DNA of 64,000 nt from an uncultured Phascolarctobacterium sp. (lineage in GTDB: Bacteria > Bacillota > Negativicutes > Acidaminococcales > Acidaminococcaceae), in contig CASFZG010000001.1 in assembly GCA_949299135.1 (NCBI GenBank), forward strand, positions 62,001 through 126,000. The letters run 5' to 3'. Position 1 is the first letter of the stretch. Every line of letters begins with the position of its first letter. Below, piece by piece: positions 17,936 to 25,864 of the stretch. Made by a program: the position numbers and the translations under genes. Below the pieces are notes generated by a model. The model had not been told where the DNA came from and searched no databases. It saw nothing but the letters and a program-made list of their open reading frames with translations.

Positions 17936-17965
17936 ATTTTATCTTATCATATAGCAAGCTGTCAA
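17936..17965 (-). promoter_or_regulatory. Promoter of the DUF1292-mltG-U32-DUF4911 transcript
   Basis: TTGACA at 17960-17965 and TAAAAT at 17936-17941, 18 bases apart. AGAGGTG precedes the ATG at 17895. Confidence 0.75.
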
Positions 17966-17992
17966 CCAAACAAGCTGTTAATTTTGGCGTTA

Positions 17993-18027
17993 ATATTAAA
18001 ACAGCGCCCGGCACAAACGCCGGACGC
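17993..18027 (-). terminator. Terminator after the AsmA-like gene
   Basis: A nine-base stem GCGTCCGGC/GCCGGGCGC (one G-U) at 18004-18027 is followed by TGTTTTAATATT. Confidence 0.8.
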
Positions 18028-18041
18028 CGCTATTTTTTGTT

Positions 18042-19676
18042 TTATCTGCCAAACAGTTTGCCAAGCCCCTGTTTAACAGCACCGCCTACCTGCCGGCGTA
18101 CGTTTTCGCGCACTTCTTCCTTCGTCGGAAGGTTCAGGCTGACTTCGCTCATCTTATCAAAAGTAATTTTGCCGTTACTGTTCATCACAGCGTTGCTGGT
18201 AAAGCTGCCCAGCGGTGTGCCGATGCTGATGTTGGAGAACGTCATCACGCCGTTTGCGCGGCTGAAATTGCCTGCCAGCGAATTAAACGGAACGCCTGCA
18301 AAATTGCCGGGCGCGATGGTAAACGTGCCGCTTGCCACAGCGCTGTCCGCACTGCCGGTGCCGTTTGCGTCGGCTTCAAAAGATAACGGGCCGCTGATTT
18401 GCGTTTCCGTTACGGCAGTGCTGTCCATGCCGCTGCCGGAAAGGTGCAGCGCAAAGTTTTTGGTTGCCGCTTCCACCGTGCCGCTTACGCCAAGCGTGCC
18501 GCTGTAAACATTGGCATAGGTGTTGGTTAAGGTTACAAGGCCGTCAGTATAGTTGTAATTGCCGTTAATGCCTGTTGCAACCAGCGGCGCAACCTCCAGT
18601 TTATCCATGGTAAAGCTGCCGTTAATTACAGGCTCGTCAATCGGGCCTGTTACCTTGCCGCTAATGTTTACGCTGTCCGTAATGCCAAGGCCGGGGCTTA
18701 CCGCATCCACACGGAAGGCAGGCGCTGCTACGTTCAAATCATAGGTAGGCATGCCCAAATCCTGAAAGATTATTTTGCCGTCCATGTTTACGTCCTGCCC
18801 TTCCACCTTGCCGCTTACACCGGTAAAGGTAGCTGCGTCGTTGTCAATGGCAAAGCTGCCGCCGCCGTCGCTGATGTTATAGCCAAGCACCTGCGCCGCT
18901 ACGCCTGCAAGGCTGCCGTCAAGGTTCAGCTTCCATTTGGCGTCGTGCAGGCTGCTCGTCAGTTTAGCGCCGTTAATAACGCCGCCGGTAATCTTCAAAT
19001 CGCCGAAGGACGGCAGAACCTTCATCAGCTCGGTTATCTGCAAATTTTTAACTTCCGCGCCGATATTCACATCGTCATACTTTTTATCAATGCTGCCAAT
19101 TAAATCAGCGTCGCCGTTTTTGCCCTGCAAGGTAAAATTAATGGACGGAAATTCCTTTAAATTAGCCTGCATCTGCACGCTGTCAAAATCAAGCTTCTGC
19201 CCGTTCATATCCAGCGCCAGCGCGCCTTCTTCAATCTCTACCATGCCGCGGAACTCAGTCGGCTTGTCGTCTTCTTCCCTGGAAAAATTGATGTAGTTAA
19301 TAATATCAAGTCCGTCTTTATCGGTGTAAGCCACCGCAAATTTAGGCTTTTCAATGGTAATGCTGTTGATGGAATTGATACCGAACGACCCTTTGACAAT
19401 ATCAAACAGGTTAGCCGATATATTCATCTCAGGCACTTCGGCCAGCGTTTTGCCGTCAGGCGCAGTCCACACCACGTTTTGAAAAACCACGTTGCCTGAT
19501 ACGCTGGCGTTAAAATGCCCGATTTGCAGTTTGCCCTGCAAAACGGTCTGGCGGTCAGCCATTTCGTTTACAAAGCCTGCTGCCTTGTTGCCTGCCACAT
19601 GCACGGCCAGCGTACCCAAAATTACCAGCACGGCAACGACGCCGCCGGCTATTTTATGTTTTCTCTGCAACATCAT
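18042..19676 (-). CDS. AsmA/TamB-like membrane-anchored protein
   Basis: A 544-residue protein with one N-terminal membrane segment (residues 9-29, KIAGGVVAVLVILGTLAVHV). A long beta-rich region follows, built of short strands with glycine and asparagine turns, and the end is basic (REVRENVRRQVGGAVKQGLGKLFGR). This is the architecture of AsmA, TamB and YhdP proteins, which move phospholipid or assemble outer-membrane proteins across the periplasm. The specific partner cannot be told. It lies between ruvX (17 bases upstream) and the DUF1292 gene, inside a cluster that has no such gene in monoderm Firmicutes. That fits an envelope with two membranes. Confidence 0.78.
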   Translation of the reverse strand: MMLQRKHKIAGGVVAVLVILGTLAVHVAGNKAAGFVNEMADRQTVLQGKLQIGHFNASVSGNVVFQNVVWTAPDGKTLAEVPEMNISANLFDIVKGSFGINSINSITIEKPKFAVAYTDKDGLDIINYINFSREEDDKPTEFRGMVEIEEGALALDMNGQKLDFDSVQMQANLKEFPSINFTLQGKNGDADLIGSIDKKYDDVNIGAEVKNLQITELMKVLPSFGDLKITGGVINGAKLTSSLHDAKWKLNLDGSLAGVAAQVLGYNISDGGGSFAIDNDAATFTGVSGKVEGQDVNMDGKIIFQDLGMPTYDLNVAAPAFRVDAVSPGLGITDSVNISGKVTGPIDEPVINGSFTMDKLEVAPLVATGINGNYNYTDGLVTLTNTYANVYSGTLGVSGTVEAATKNFALHLSGSGMDSTAVTETQISGPLSFEADANGTGSADSAVASGTFTIAPGNFAGVPFNSLAGNFSRANGVMTFSNISIGTPLGSFTSNAVMNSNGKITFDKMSEVSLNLPTKEEVRENVRRQVGGAVKQGLGKLFGR

Positions 19677-19693
19677 ATCACCCCGCTGCCGTC

Positions 19694-20107
19694 TTAACGG
19701 CGGCTGTCCAGATAGTTCTGCAAAATTACCACAGCCGCCATCATGTCAATAATTTTTTTGCGTTTTTTGCGGCTCATATCGGCGTCAATCAACACATTCT
19801 GCGCCGCCACGGTAGAAAGTCGCTCGTCCCACAACACTACCTTAATGTCATCAAAACGGTGGCGCAGCTCATTGGCAAAAGCCTCGCTAATCTGCGCGCG
19901 CTCGCCGATAGTGCCGTTCATGTTTTTGGGGTAGCCCACTACGATAGTATCTACCTCGTGCTCCTCAATCAGCTCACCGATGCGGGCAAAATCCTTTTCC
20001 TCGCTGGTGCGGTGGATTGTTTCCACACCGCCGGCAATCATGCCCAGCAAATCGCTCGTCGCCACGCCAATCGTGCGCGTACCGACGTCAAGTGCCATTG
20101 TCCTCAT
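19694..20107 (-). CDS. ruvX: Holliday junction resolvase-like nuclease RuvX (YqgF)
   Basis: A 137-residue RNase H-like protein with MALDVGTRTIGVATSD at 4-19 (catalytic Asp) and the acidic motifs VVGYPKNMNG and VVLWDERLSTV. It is implicated in 16S rRNA 5' processing and in DNA recombination in different bacteria. It follows ireB by nine bases. Confidence 0.95.
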   Translation of the reverse strand: MRTMALDVGTRTIGVATSDLLGMIAGGVETIHRTSEEKDFARIGELIEEHEVDTIVVGYPKNMNGTIGERAQISEAFANELRHRFDDIKVVLWDERLSTVAAQNVLIDADMSRKKRKKIIDMMAAVVILQNYLDSRR

Positions 20108-20116
20108 GCGTTCACC

Positions 20117-20377
20117 TTATTTTTTCGCCGCCGAGGCAAGATAGCTTTTTACCAGTTCTTCCAAAAGTTCATAGCGTTCAAAACGGCGCAGCTTGGTGCG
20201 CGAATCCTTATGGCTGGTAATATAAGTCGGGTCGCCGCTTAACAGATAGCCAACCAGCTGGTCAACCGGGTTATAGCCCTTTTCTTCCAGCGCAGCGTAT
20301 ACCTCGCGGATAGTCTGCGCCGCATTCTTTTTATCTTCACTACGTTTAAACATCATGGTTTCGCTTGAGATTCCCAT
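20117..20377 (-). CDS. ireB: IreB family regulatory phosphoprotein (UPF0297)
   Basis: An 86-residue cytoplasmic protein with the family core [20 protein letters not shown] and [17 protein letters not shown]. In Enterococcus, IreB is phosphorylated by the IreK kinase and influences cephalosporin resistance. GAGGAGG precedes the ATG. A short spacer with an extended -10-like TGTTAAAAT (around 20405-20415) and a terminator separate it from alaS. Confidence 0.93.
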   Translation of the reverse strand: MGISSETMMFKRSEDKKNAAQTIREVYAALEEKGYNPVDQLVGYLLSGDPTYITSHKDSRTKLRRFERYELLEELVKSYLASAAKK

Positions 20378-20427
20378 AATCTTTCCTCCTCAAACATCTT
20401 TTATCTTATTTTAACACACCTTAACGC

Positions 20428-20470
20428 AAAATAATAGAAAGAAACGGCCGGGCTTTGCCACCCAGCCGTT
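20428..20470 (-). terminator. Terminator after alaS
   Basis: A 10-bp stem AACGGCTGGG/CCCGGCCGTT (one G-U) at 20443-20470, followed by TCTTTCTATTATTTT. Confidence 0.82.
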
Positions 20471-20483
20471 ACTAATTTGTGAA

Positions 20484-23108
20484 TTATTTAATCTGTGCTT
20501 CGATAACCTTCAGCGCAACCTGCAAAGCTTCGTCAAGTTTTGCTGCGTCCTTGCCGCCGGCCTGAGCCATATCCGGGCGTCCGCCACCACCGCCGCCGCA
20601 GATTTTGGCAACTTCCTTAACAATCTGCCCGGCGTGGATGCCTTTGGCAACAGCGTCTTTGGTTGCCATAGCCAGAATGTTGATTTTGTTGTCGCCGACA
20701 ACGTCAGCCAGCACTACTACGCCACCAACTTTGTCGCGCATCTGGTCGCCCAGGTTACGCAGTGCTTCAACGTCGCCTGCGCTGACCTTCTGTACCAGTG
20801 CGGATACGCCTTTAATATCGCAAACGCAGTCTGCCGCGCCGCTGACCTGTGCTTTAGCAATCTGGCCTTCCAGCTCGCCGATTTTCTGCTCGGCAGCTTT
20901 GTAGTCGGACTGCAATGCGCAAATGCGTGCGCAAAGGTCGTTGCTGCGGCATTTAAGGCCTGCCGCTGCAGTTTTAACCATGTCCTCCATCTCACGCACA
21001 TAAGCCAGCGCGCCGTGGCCGGTTACAGCCTCAATGCGGCGTACGCCTGCGCCGGTGCTGGATTCGGACAGAATTTTAAACATACCGATTTGTGCGGTGT
21101 TTTTAACATGCACGCCGCCGCAGAATTCCATGGAATAACCCGGCACAGTTACAACACGTACAATGCTGCCATATTTTTCGCCGAACAGGGCAACAGCGCC
21201 GCGTTTTTTAGCTTCGTCAATCGGCAGTTCTTCAATGGTTACGTCTTTCGCAGTCAGAATCTGCTCGTTAACGATTTCTTCAACTTTGCGCAGTTCTTCT
21301 TCCGTTACCGGGGAGAAATGCGAGAAGTCGAAACGCAGACGGTCCGGTCCGACATAGCTGCCTGCCTGGTTTACATGGTCGCCCAGAACAAGTTTCAGCG
21401 CTGCATGCAGCAGGTGGGTTGCAGTATGGTTGCGGGCAATATCGTTTTTGCGCGCGCGTTCAATTTCAAATTTAACTTCGTCGCCAACGGCAACAGTGCC
21501 TTCCAGCACGGTACCAATCATAATGGTAGCGCCGTCCGGCAGTTTTTTGGTAATTTCAACCTGCATTACGCCGGCAGGGGCAATAATGCGGCCGGTATCG
21601 CCAAGCTGTCCGCCGCCTTCAGCGTGGAACGCGGTAACATCGCAGATAACTGCTGCTTTTTTGCCGTCCTCCATGCTATCAACAGGCTGTGCGTCGTACG
21701 CCGGGTACATGGCAACAATTTTGCCGCCCTCTGCGCCTTCGTCAACCTTCAGGGAAGCAAGGTCAATGCTTCGGGTGTTGTAAATAACCGGGCGTCCGGT
21801 CTTATCGTCGCGGGCGTCGCGCGCCATTTTGCGCTGTACTTCCAGTGCTTCGTTAAAGCCTTTTTCGTCCAGCGTCATGCCTTCTTCTTCAAGGATTTCG
21901 GCAGTCAGTTCACGCGGGAAGCCGAAGGTATCGCTTAAGCGGAAAGCGGTCGCGCCGTCCAGCACGGTTTTATTTTCTGCCTTTAATTTGGCAATTTCTT
22001 CATTCAGCAGGTCAGTACCCTGACGCAGAGTACGCAGGAAGCTGGTTTCTTCCATATCGACAACCTTGTGCAGGAAATTGGTTTTTTCAACAAGGTACGG
22101 ATACGGCTCTTTGAACATATCAATAACAACGTCAACCGCATCGCACAGGAACTTGTCTTCAATGCCAATCAAACGCGCATGGCGGATAGCACGGCGCAGC
22201 ACGCGGCGCAGTACGTAACCGCGGCCTTCGTTGGAAGGCAGCACGCCGTCGGCAATCATAAAGGTAATGCTGCGTACATGGTCAGCAATAACCTTTAAGG
22301 ATACATCGGTCTTTTTATCCTTGCCGTATTCAACACCGGCAACTTTGGCCGCATGTTCAATAATCGGGAAAATCAAATCGGTTTCAAAGTTGGAAGGTTT
22401 GCCCTGCAAAACGGAAGCAAGACGTTCAAGACCTGCGCCGGTATCAATGTTTTTATTTGCCAGCGGGGTGTAAGTGCCGTCGTCATGCTGGTCATACTGG
22501 GTAAATACCAGGTTCCAGATTTCGAGGAATCTGTCGCAGTCACAGCCCGGTTTGCAATCCGGTTTGCCGCAGCCGCGTTCTTCGCCCATGTCGATGTGGA
22601 TTTCGCTGTCCGGTCCGCACGGACCGCTGCCGGTTTCCCAGAAGTTTTCTTCAAGGCGCACAATGCGTTCATCGGGCACGCCCACAACATTATGCCAGAT
22701 TTCATAAGCTTCATCGTCGTCCGGGTAAATGGTTACCCAAAGTTTATCAGCAGGCAGTTCCAGCTCTTTGGTCAAAAACTCCCAGCTCCATGGGATAATT
22801 TCCTTTTTAAAATAATCGCCGAAGGAAAAATCGCCCAACATTTCAAAATAAGTATGGTGGCGCGCAGTACGGCCTACGTTTTCAATATCGCCGGTGCGCA
22901 CACATTTTTGGCAGGTGGTGATACGCGGAGAAGGCGGTTTCATCTTGCCGGTAAAAAACGGTTTAAAAGGCGCCATGCCTGCGCCGATTAAGAGCAGGGT
23001 CGGGTCATCCTGCGGAATGAGCGAAGCGCTCGGCAGAATGAGATGGCCTCTGTCTTCAAAAAACTTTAAAAATTTTGCACGGATTTCGTTGCCAGTCATA
23101 TACTTCAT
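20484..23108 (-). CDS. alaS: Alanyl-tRNA synthetase
   Basis: This class II synthetase has 874 residues from the ATG chosen at 23106-23108, matching the usual 870-880. Its start MKYMTGNEIRAKFLKFF aligns with other AlaRS starts; an upstream extension to 23180 runs through the promoter. AAAGGAG lies 12 bases before this ATG. The aminoacylation domain ends near 450. The editing domain has HTATHLLHA and CGGVHVKNTAQIG as its zinc and catalytic residues. The DHHA1 C-terminus carries six glycines in GGGGGGRPDMAQAGG. It charges tRNA-Ala and clears mischarged Ser and Gly. Confidence 0.97.
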   Translation of the reverse strand: MKYMTGNEIRAKFLKFFEDRGHLILPSASLIPQDDPTLLLIGAGMAPFKPFFTGKMKPPSPRITTCQKCVRTGDIENVGRTARHHTYFEMLGDFSFGDYFKKEIIPWSWEFLTKELELPADKLWVTIYPDDDEAYEIWHNVVGVPDERIVRLEENFWETGSGPCGPDSEIHIDMGEERGCGKPDCKPGCDCDRFLEIWNLVFTQYDQHDDGTYTPLANKNIDTGAGLERLASVLQGKPSNFETDLIFPIIEHAAKVAGVEYGKDKKTDVSLKVIADHVRSITFMIADGVLPSNEGRGYVLRRVLRRAIRHARLIGIEDKFLCDAVDVVIDMFKEPYPYLVEKTNFLHKVVDMEETSFLRTLRQGTDLLNEEIAKLKAENKTVLDGATAFRLSDTFGFPRELTAEILEEEGMTLDEKGFNEALEVQRKMARDARDDKTGRPVIYNTRSIDLASLKVDEGAEGGKIVAMYPAYDAQPVDSMEDGKKAAVICDVTAFHAEGGGQLGDTGRIIAPAGVMQVEITKKLPDGATIMIGTVLEGTVAVGDEVKFEIERARKNDIARNHTATHLLHAALKLVLGDHVNQAGSYVGPDRLRFDFSHFSPVTEEELRKVEEIVNEQILTAKDVTIEELPIDEAKKRGAVALFGEKYGSIVRVVTVPGYSMEFCGGVHVKNTAQIGMFKILSESSTGAGVRRIEAVTGHGALAYVREMEDMVKTAAAGLKCRSNDLCARICALQSDYKAAEQKIGELEGQIAKAQVSGAADCVCDIKGVSALVQKVSAGDVEALRNLGDQMRDKVGGVVVLADVVGDNKINILAMATKDAVAKGIHAGQIVKEVAKICGGGGGGRPDMAQAGGKDAAKLDEALQVALKVIEAQIK

Positions 23109-23151
23109 CTTAAACAATCGCTCCTTTAAAATAGGTACAACGCATAACAAA

Positions 23152-23180
23152 ATTATATAAAAATTAGCGTGCAAAGTCAA
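23152..23180 (-). promoter_or_regulatory. alaS promoter
   Basis: TTGACT at 23175-23180 and TATAAT at 23152-23157, exactly 17 bases apart. The predicted leader is about 37 bases, too short for a T-box. The -35 box is enclosed by a perfect 9-bp inverted repeat (see the separate entry). Confidence 0.85.
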
Positions 23181-23190
23181 CGCACGCTAA
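23164..23190. repeat. Perfect 9-bp inverted repeat around the alaS -35 box
   Basis: Arms TTAGCGTGC (23164-23172) and GCACGCTAA (23182-23190) enclose a nine-base loop that contains the -35 hexamer. On the minus strand it is followed by TTTTTATATAATTTT, so it could be an operator, a back-up terminator for read-through from ppsA, or both. Confidence 0.85.
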
Positions 23191-23237
23191 AAGTATACAA
23201 GGGGTTATTTTAACGTTTACGGCAAATTTTTATATTA

Positions 23238-23275
23238 TTTATAAAAACCGGAACCGCTTAAAGCAGTTCCGGTTT
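23238..23275 (-). terminator. Terminator after ppsA
   Basis: Arms AAACCGGAAC-x-GC and GC-x-GTTCCGGTTT at 23245-23275, followed by TTTTTATAAATAAT. Confidence 0.88.
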
Positions 23276-23310
23276 ATTGCAGGTTATAACCTATTCACTT
23301 CTACCATATC

Positions 23311-25692
23311 TTACCAGTCAAGGTTTTCGCTTTCGGCGCGGCCTCTGCCGGTAAGTGCGTCCAGCATAATGCGCTGTTCAATCTGCGCTGCCAGTTTTTT
23401 GGTAAATTTAACGGTATCCGGGTTAACGGACATGCTGTCGATGCCGCTCTTGATGAGGAATTCGCAGAATTCCGGATATACGCTCGGTGCCTGGCCGCAG
23501 ATGGAAACGGTTTTGCCGTCTTTGTGCGCAACTTCGATGAGGTGGCGGATTGCACGGCGTACTGCCAGATTGCGTTCGTCATAAATATGGGATACGGTAT
23601 CGTTGTCGCGGTCGCAGCCCAGAATCAGCATCGTCAGGTCGTTGGAGCCGATGGAATAGCCGTCAACAAATTTGTTAAACTGGTCTGCCAAAATAATGTT
23701 GGACGGAATTTCAGCCATCAGCCATACTTTAAAGTCTTTGCCGCGTACAAGACCTTCGCCTGCCATAATGGCGGTTACTTTTTCAGCTTCTTCCACGTTG
23801 CGGCAGAACGGAATCATTACGTTAAGGTTTTTCAAACCGAATTCTTCGCGCACTTTGCGTACAGCCTGGCATTCCAGCTTGAATGCTTCTACATATTTCG
23901 GGTCGTAGTAGCGGGAAGCGCCGCGCCAGCCGAGCAGTGCTGAAGGTTCATACGGCTCGAATTCGTCGCCGCCTTTAAGGTCGCGGTATTCGCTGGATTT
24001 AAAGTCGCTGAAGCGCAGGGTTACCGGACGCGGTGCCATTGCCTGGCATACCTGACGGATACCTTCTGCAAGCTGGTCAACAACTTTTTCCGGATGGCCG
24101 GTTTTGATGAGATACAGCGGATGTTCGTGGATATAAGTGGTCCAGATGAATTCTTCACGCATCAGGCCGATGCCGTCGCACGGAAGTGCGGAATATTTTT
24201 CGGCAAGGTCCGGGTCACCAAGGTTCATGTAAATCTTGGTACCGGTCGGCGGGAAGTATTCGGCAACCGGCGCAACTGCCTGAGCCTGTGCTTCCGGTTT
24301 CTTTTCTTCAAGGATGCCTTCGTATACAACGCCGTGGGTTGCGTCAACAGTTACGTCGATGCCGTCAGGCACGGTAGTGGTGGCAGCTTCGCCGCGGCTC
24401 TTGGTGCCTACGATACACGGAATGCCGAGTTCGCGGCTTACGATGGAAGCGTGGCAGGTCATGCCGCCGCTGTCGGTAACAATGGCTTTTGCTTTCTTCA
24501 TGGCCGGTACCCAGTCAGGTGCGGTCATTTCGGTTACAAGGATTTCGCCTTCCTTGAACTCGTCGATGTGGGACGGGTCAAGAATAACGTGCGTGCGGCC
24601 GGATACAAGGCCCGGGCTTGCAGGCAAGCCTTTAACGATAACCTTGCGGTCGGCAGCGGCAGCTTTAACTTCTGCCTGTGCAGGTTTTTTATCTTTGTTG
24701 CGGCGGCTCCATACGGTTTCCGGGCGCGCCTGCAAAATCCAGATTTTGTTGTTGCGTGCGTCGATGCCCCATTCCATATCCATGTAGCAGCCATAGTGTG
24801 CTTCAATTTTTTTGGCGTAACCGGCAAGTTCAAGAATCTGCTCGTCGGTAAGGGTCTGTACGTTGCGCAATTCTTCCGGCACCGGCTGTTCTTCGCAGTC
24901 GCCGCCTTCTTTGCGGACAAGCATAACGTCCTGTTCGTTTACGCAGCGGTCAATAATTTTATTTTCGGCTTTGGATACCGTGTAGTTATCCGGCGTAACG
25001 GTGCCCTGTACAACATATTCGCCAAGGCCGAATGCGCCTTCTATGAGGATGTTGCTGTCGTCGCCGGTAGCAACGTTAACGGTAAACATAACGCCTGCGG
25101 CTTTACTGAATACCATCATCTGGATAACAGCGCTGAGCGCTACTTCGATATGGTCAAAGCCCTGTTTTTCACGGTAGTAAACGGCACGGTCGGTAAAGCA
25201 GGAAGCATAGCATTCCTTAACTTTGGCGATAATGTTTTCAGCGCCTTTTACGTTCAGGTAAGTATCCTGCTGGCCTGCAAAGCTGGCGTCCGGCAGGTCT
25301 TCTGCGGTAGCACTGCTGCGTACTGCAACATAAGGTTCTGCTTCGCCCACTTTTTTGCCCAGTTCTTCATAAGCTGCAGCAATGGATGCGCTTAAATCAG
25401 CAGGCATTTCTTCTGCCATAATGGCTTCGCGCAGGCGTGCGCTTACGTCGCGCAGCTGGGCGCTGTTTTCAACGTCGGTAAGGTCTGCCAGGATAGCCTG
25501 CATTTTTTCTTTCAGGCCGCTTTTTTCAATAAAGTATCTATAAGCATAGGCAGTAGTTGCAAAGCCATACGGTACAGGTACATCAGTTTTGGATGTCATT
25601 TCACCAAGAGATGAGGATTTGCCGCCAACGATGGCAACGTCGCCTCTTTCCATTTGCTCGAACCAGAGAAGAAATTCTTTTTCCTTATTCAT
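23311..25692 (-). CDS. ppsA: Phosphoenolpyruvate synthase
   Basis: A 793-residue enzyme, the usual PpsA length, converting pyruvate and ATP to PEP, AMP and phosphate for gluconeogenesis. The N-terminal ATP-binding domain starts GGKSSSLGEM and contains VRSSATAEDLPDASFAGQQ. The swivelling domain has the phosphohistidine in GGMTCHASIVSRELG. The C-terminal PEP barrel has SIGSNDLTMLILGCDRD and the catalytic Cys in VSICGQAPS. Pyruvate phosphate dikinase is longer and has an insert absent here. It stands alone, with its own promoter and terminator. Confidence 0.93.
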   Translation of the reverse strand: MNKEKEFLLWFEQMERGDVAIVGGKSSSLGEMTSKTDVPVPYGFATTAYAYRYFIEKSGLKEKMQAILADLTDVENSAQLRDVSARLREAIMAEEMPADLSASIAAAYEELGKKVGEAEPYVAVRSSATAEDLPDASFAGQQDTYLNVKGAENIIAKVKECYASCFTDRAVYYREKQGFDHIEVALSAVIQMMVFSKAAGVMFTVNVATGDDSNILIEGAFGLGEYVVQGTVTPDNYTVSKAENKIIDRCVNEQDVMLVRKEGGDCEEQPVPEELRNVQTLTDEQILELAGYAKKIEAHYGCYMDMEWGIDARNNKIWILQARPETVWSRRNKDKKPAQAEVKAAAADRKVIVKGLPASPGLVSGRTHVILDPSHIDEFKEGEILVTEMTAPDWVPAMKKAKAIVTDSGGMTCHASIVSRELGIPCIVGTKSRGEAATTTVPDGIDVTVDATHGVVYEGILEEKKPEAQAQAVAPVAEYFPPTGTKIYMNLGDPDLAEKYSALPCDGIGLMREEFIWTTYIHEHPLYLIKTGHPEKVVDQLAEGIRQVCQAMAPRPVTLRFSDFKSSEYRDLKGGDEFEPYEPSALLGWRGASRYYDPKYVEAFKLECQAVRKVREEFGLKNLNVMIPFCRNVEEAEKVTAIMAGEGLVRGKDFKVWLMAEIPSNIILADQFNKFVDGYSIGSNDLTMLILGCDRDNDTVSHIYDERNLAVRRAIRHLIEVAHKDGKTVSICGQAPSVYPEFCEFLIKSGIDSMSVNPDTVKFTKKLAAQIEQRIMLDALTGRGRAESENLDW

Positions 25693-25737
25693 GTCCGTTA
25701 CTCCTTTTGTGTTATACTCTAAAGGTTTTATACCTTC

Positions 25738-25774
25738 AATATAGTGTATACTATATCACATTTATATGTGATAT
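25738..25774. repeat. Two adjoining inverted repeats at the ppsA promoter
   Basis: The first has arms ATATAGT and ACTATAT around GTAT (25739-25756) and covers the -10 box and start. The second has 9-bp arms around TTAT (25753-25774) and covers the spacer. Both have a four-base centre and they overlap by four bases. Confidence 0.75.
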
Positions 25775-25778
25775 TCAA
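25750..25778 (-). promoter_or_regulatory. ppsA promoter with operator-like inverted repeat in the spacer
   Basis: TTGAAT at 25773-25778 and TATAGT at 25750-25755 are 17 bases apart. A perfect 9-bp inverted repeat (ATATCACAT at 25753-25761, ATGTGATAT at 25766-25774, four-base centre) fills the spacer. The leader is about 50 bases, with AAAGGAG before the ATG. Confidence 0.7.
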
Positions 25779-25799
25779 GTAGTTTTAATAAATGCGTAA

Positions 25800-25842
25800 A
25801 ATATTTTACAAAAGCCCGCCAAAGTTAATTTGACGGGCTTTA
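25800..25842 (-). terminator. Terminator after the TRAP permease
   Basis: Arms AAAGCCCG-x-CAAA and TTTG-x-CGGGCTTT at 25811-25841, followed by TTTTGTAAAATATTTT. Confidence 0.88.
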
Positions 25843-25864
25843 ATTTTGTTAATGAACTATGAAA

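Noticed and set aside
20634-21938. A plus-strand frame of 434 codons
   Set aside because: Antisense to alaS, no ribosome site, no recognisable domain. The similar frame at 24094-25395 is antisense to ppsA for the same reasons.
23109-23150. T-box leader for alaS
   Set aside because: The transcript leader is only about 37 bases. No T-box sequence or specifier stem fits.
25711-25739. Second ppsA promoter TTGAAG-17-TATAAC
   Set aside because: Its start would fall on the Shine-Dalgarno sequence, so the message could not be translated well.
25753-25774. CRP/FNR-type site at ppsA
   Set aside because: The half-sites are arranged TCACA-N6-TGTGA, the reverse of the CRP order TGTGA-N6-TCACA, and do not match FNR. 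Left as an unassigned inverted repeat.
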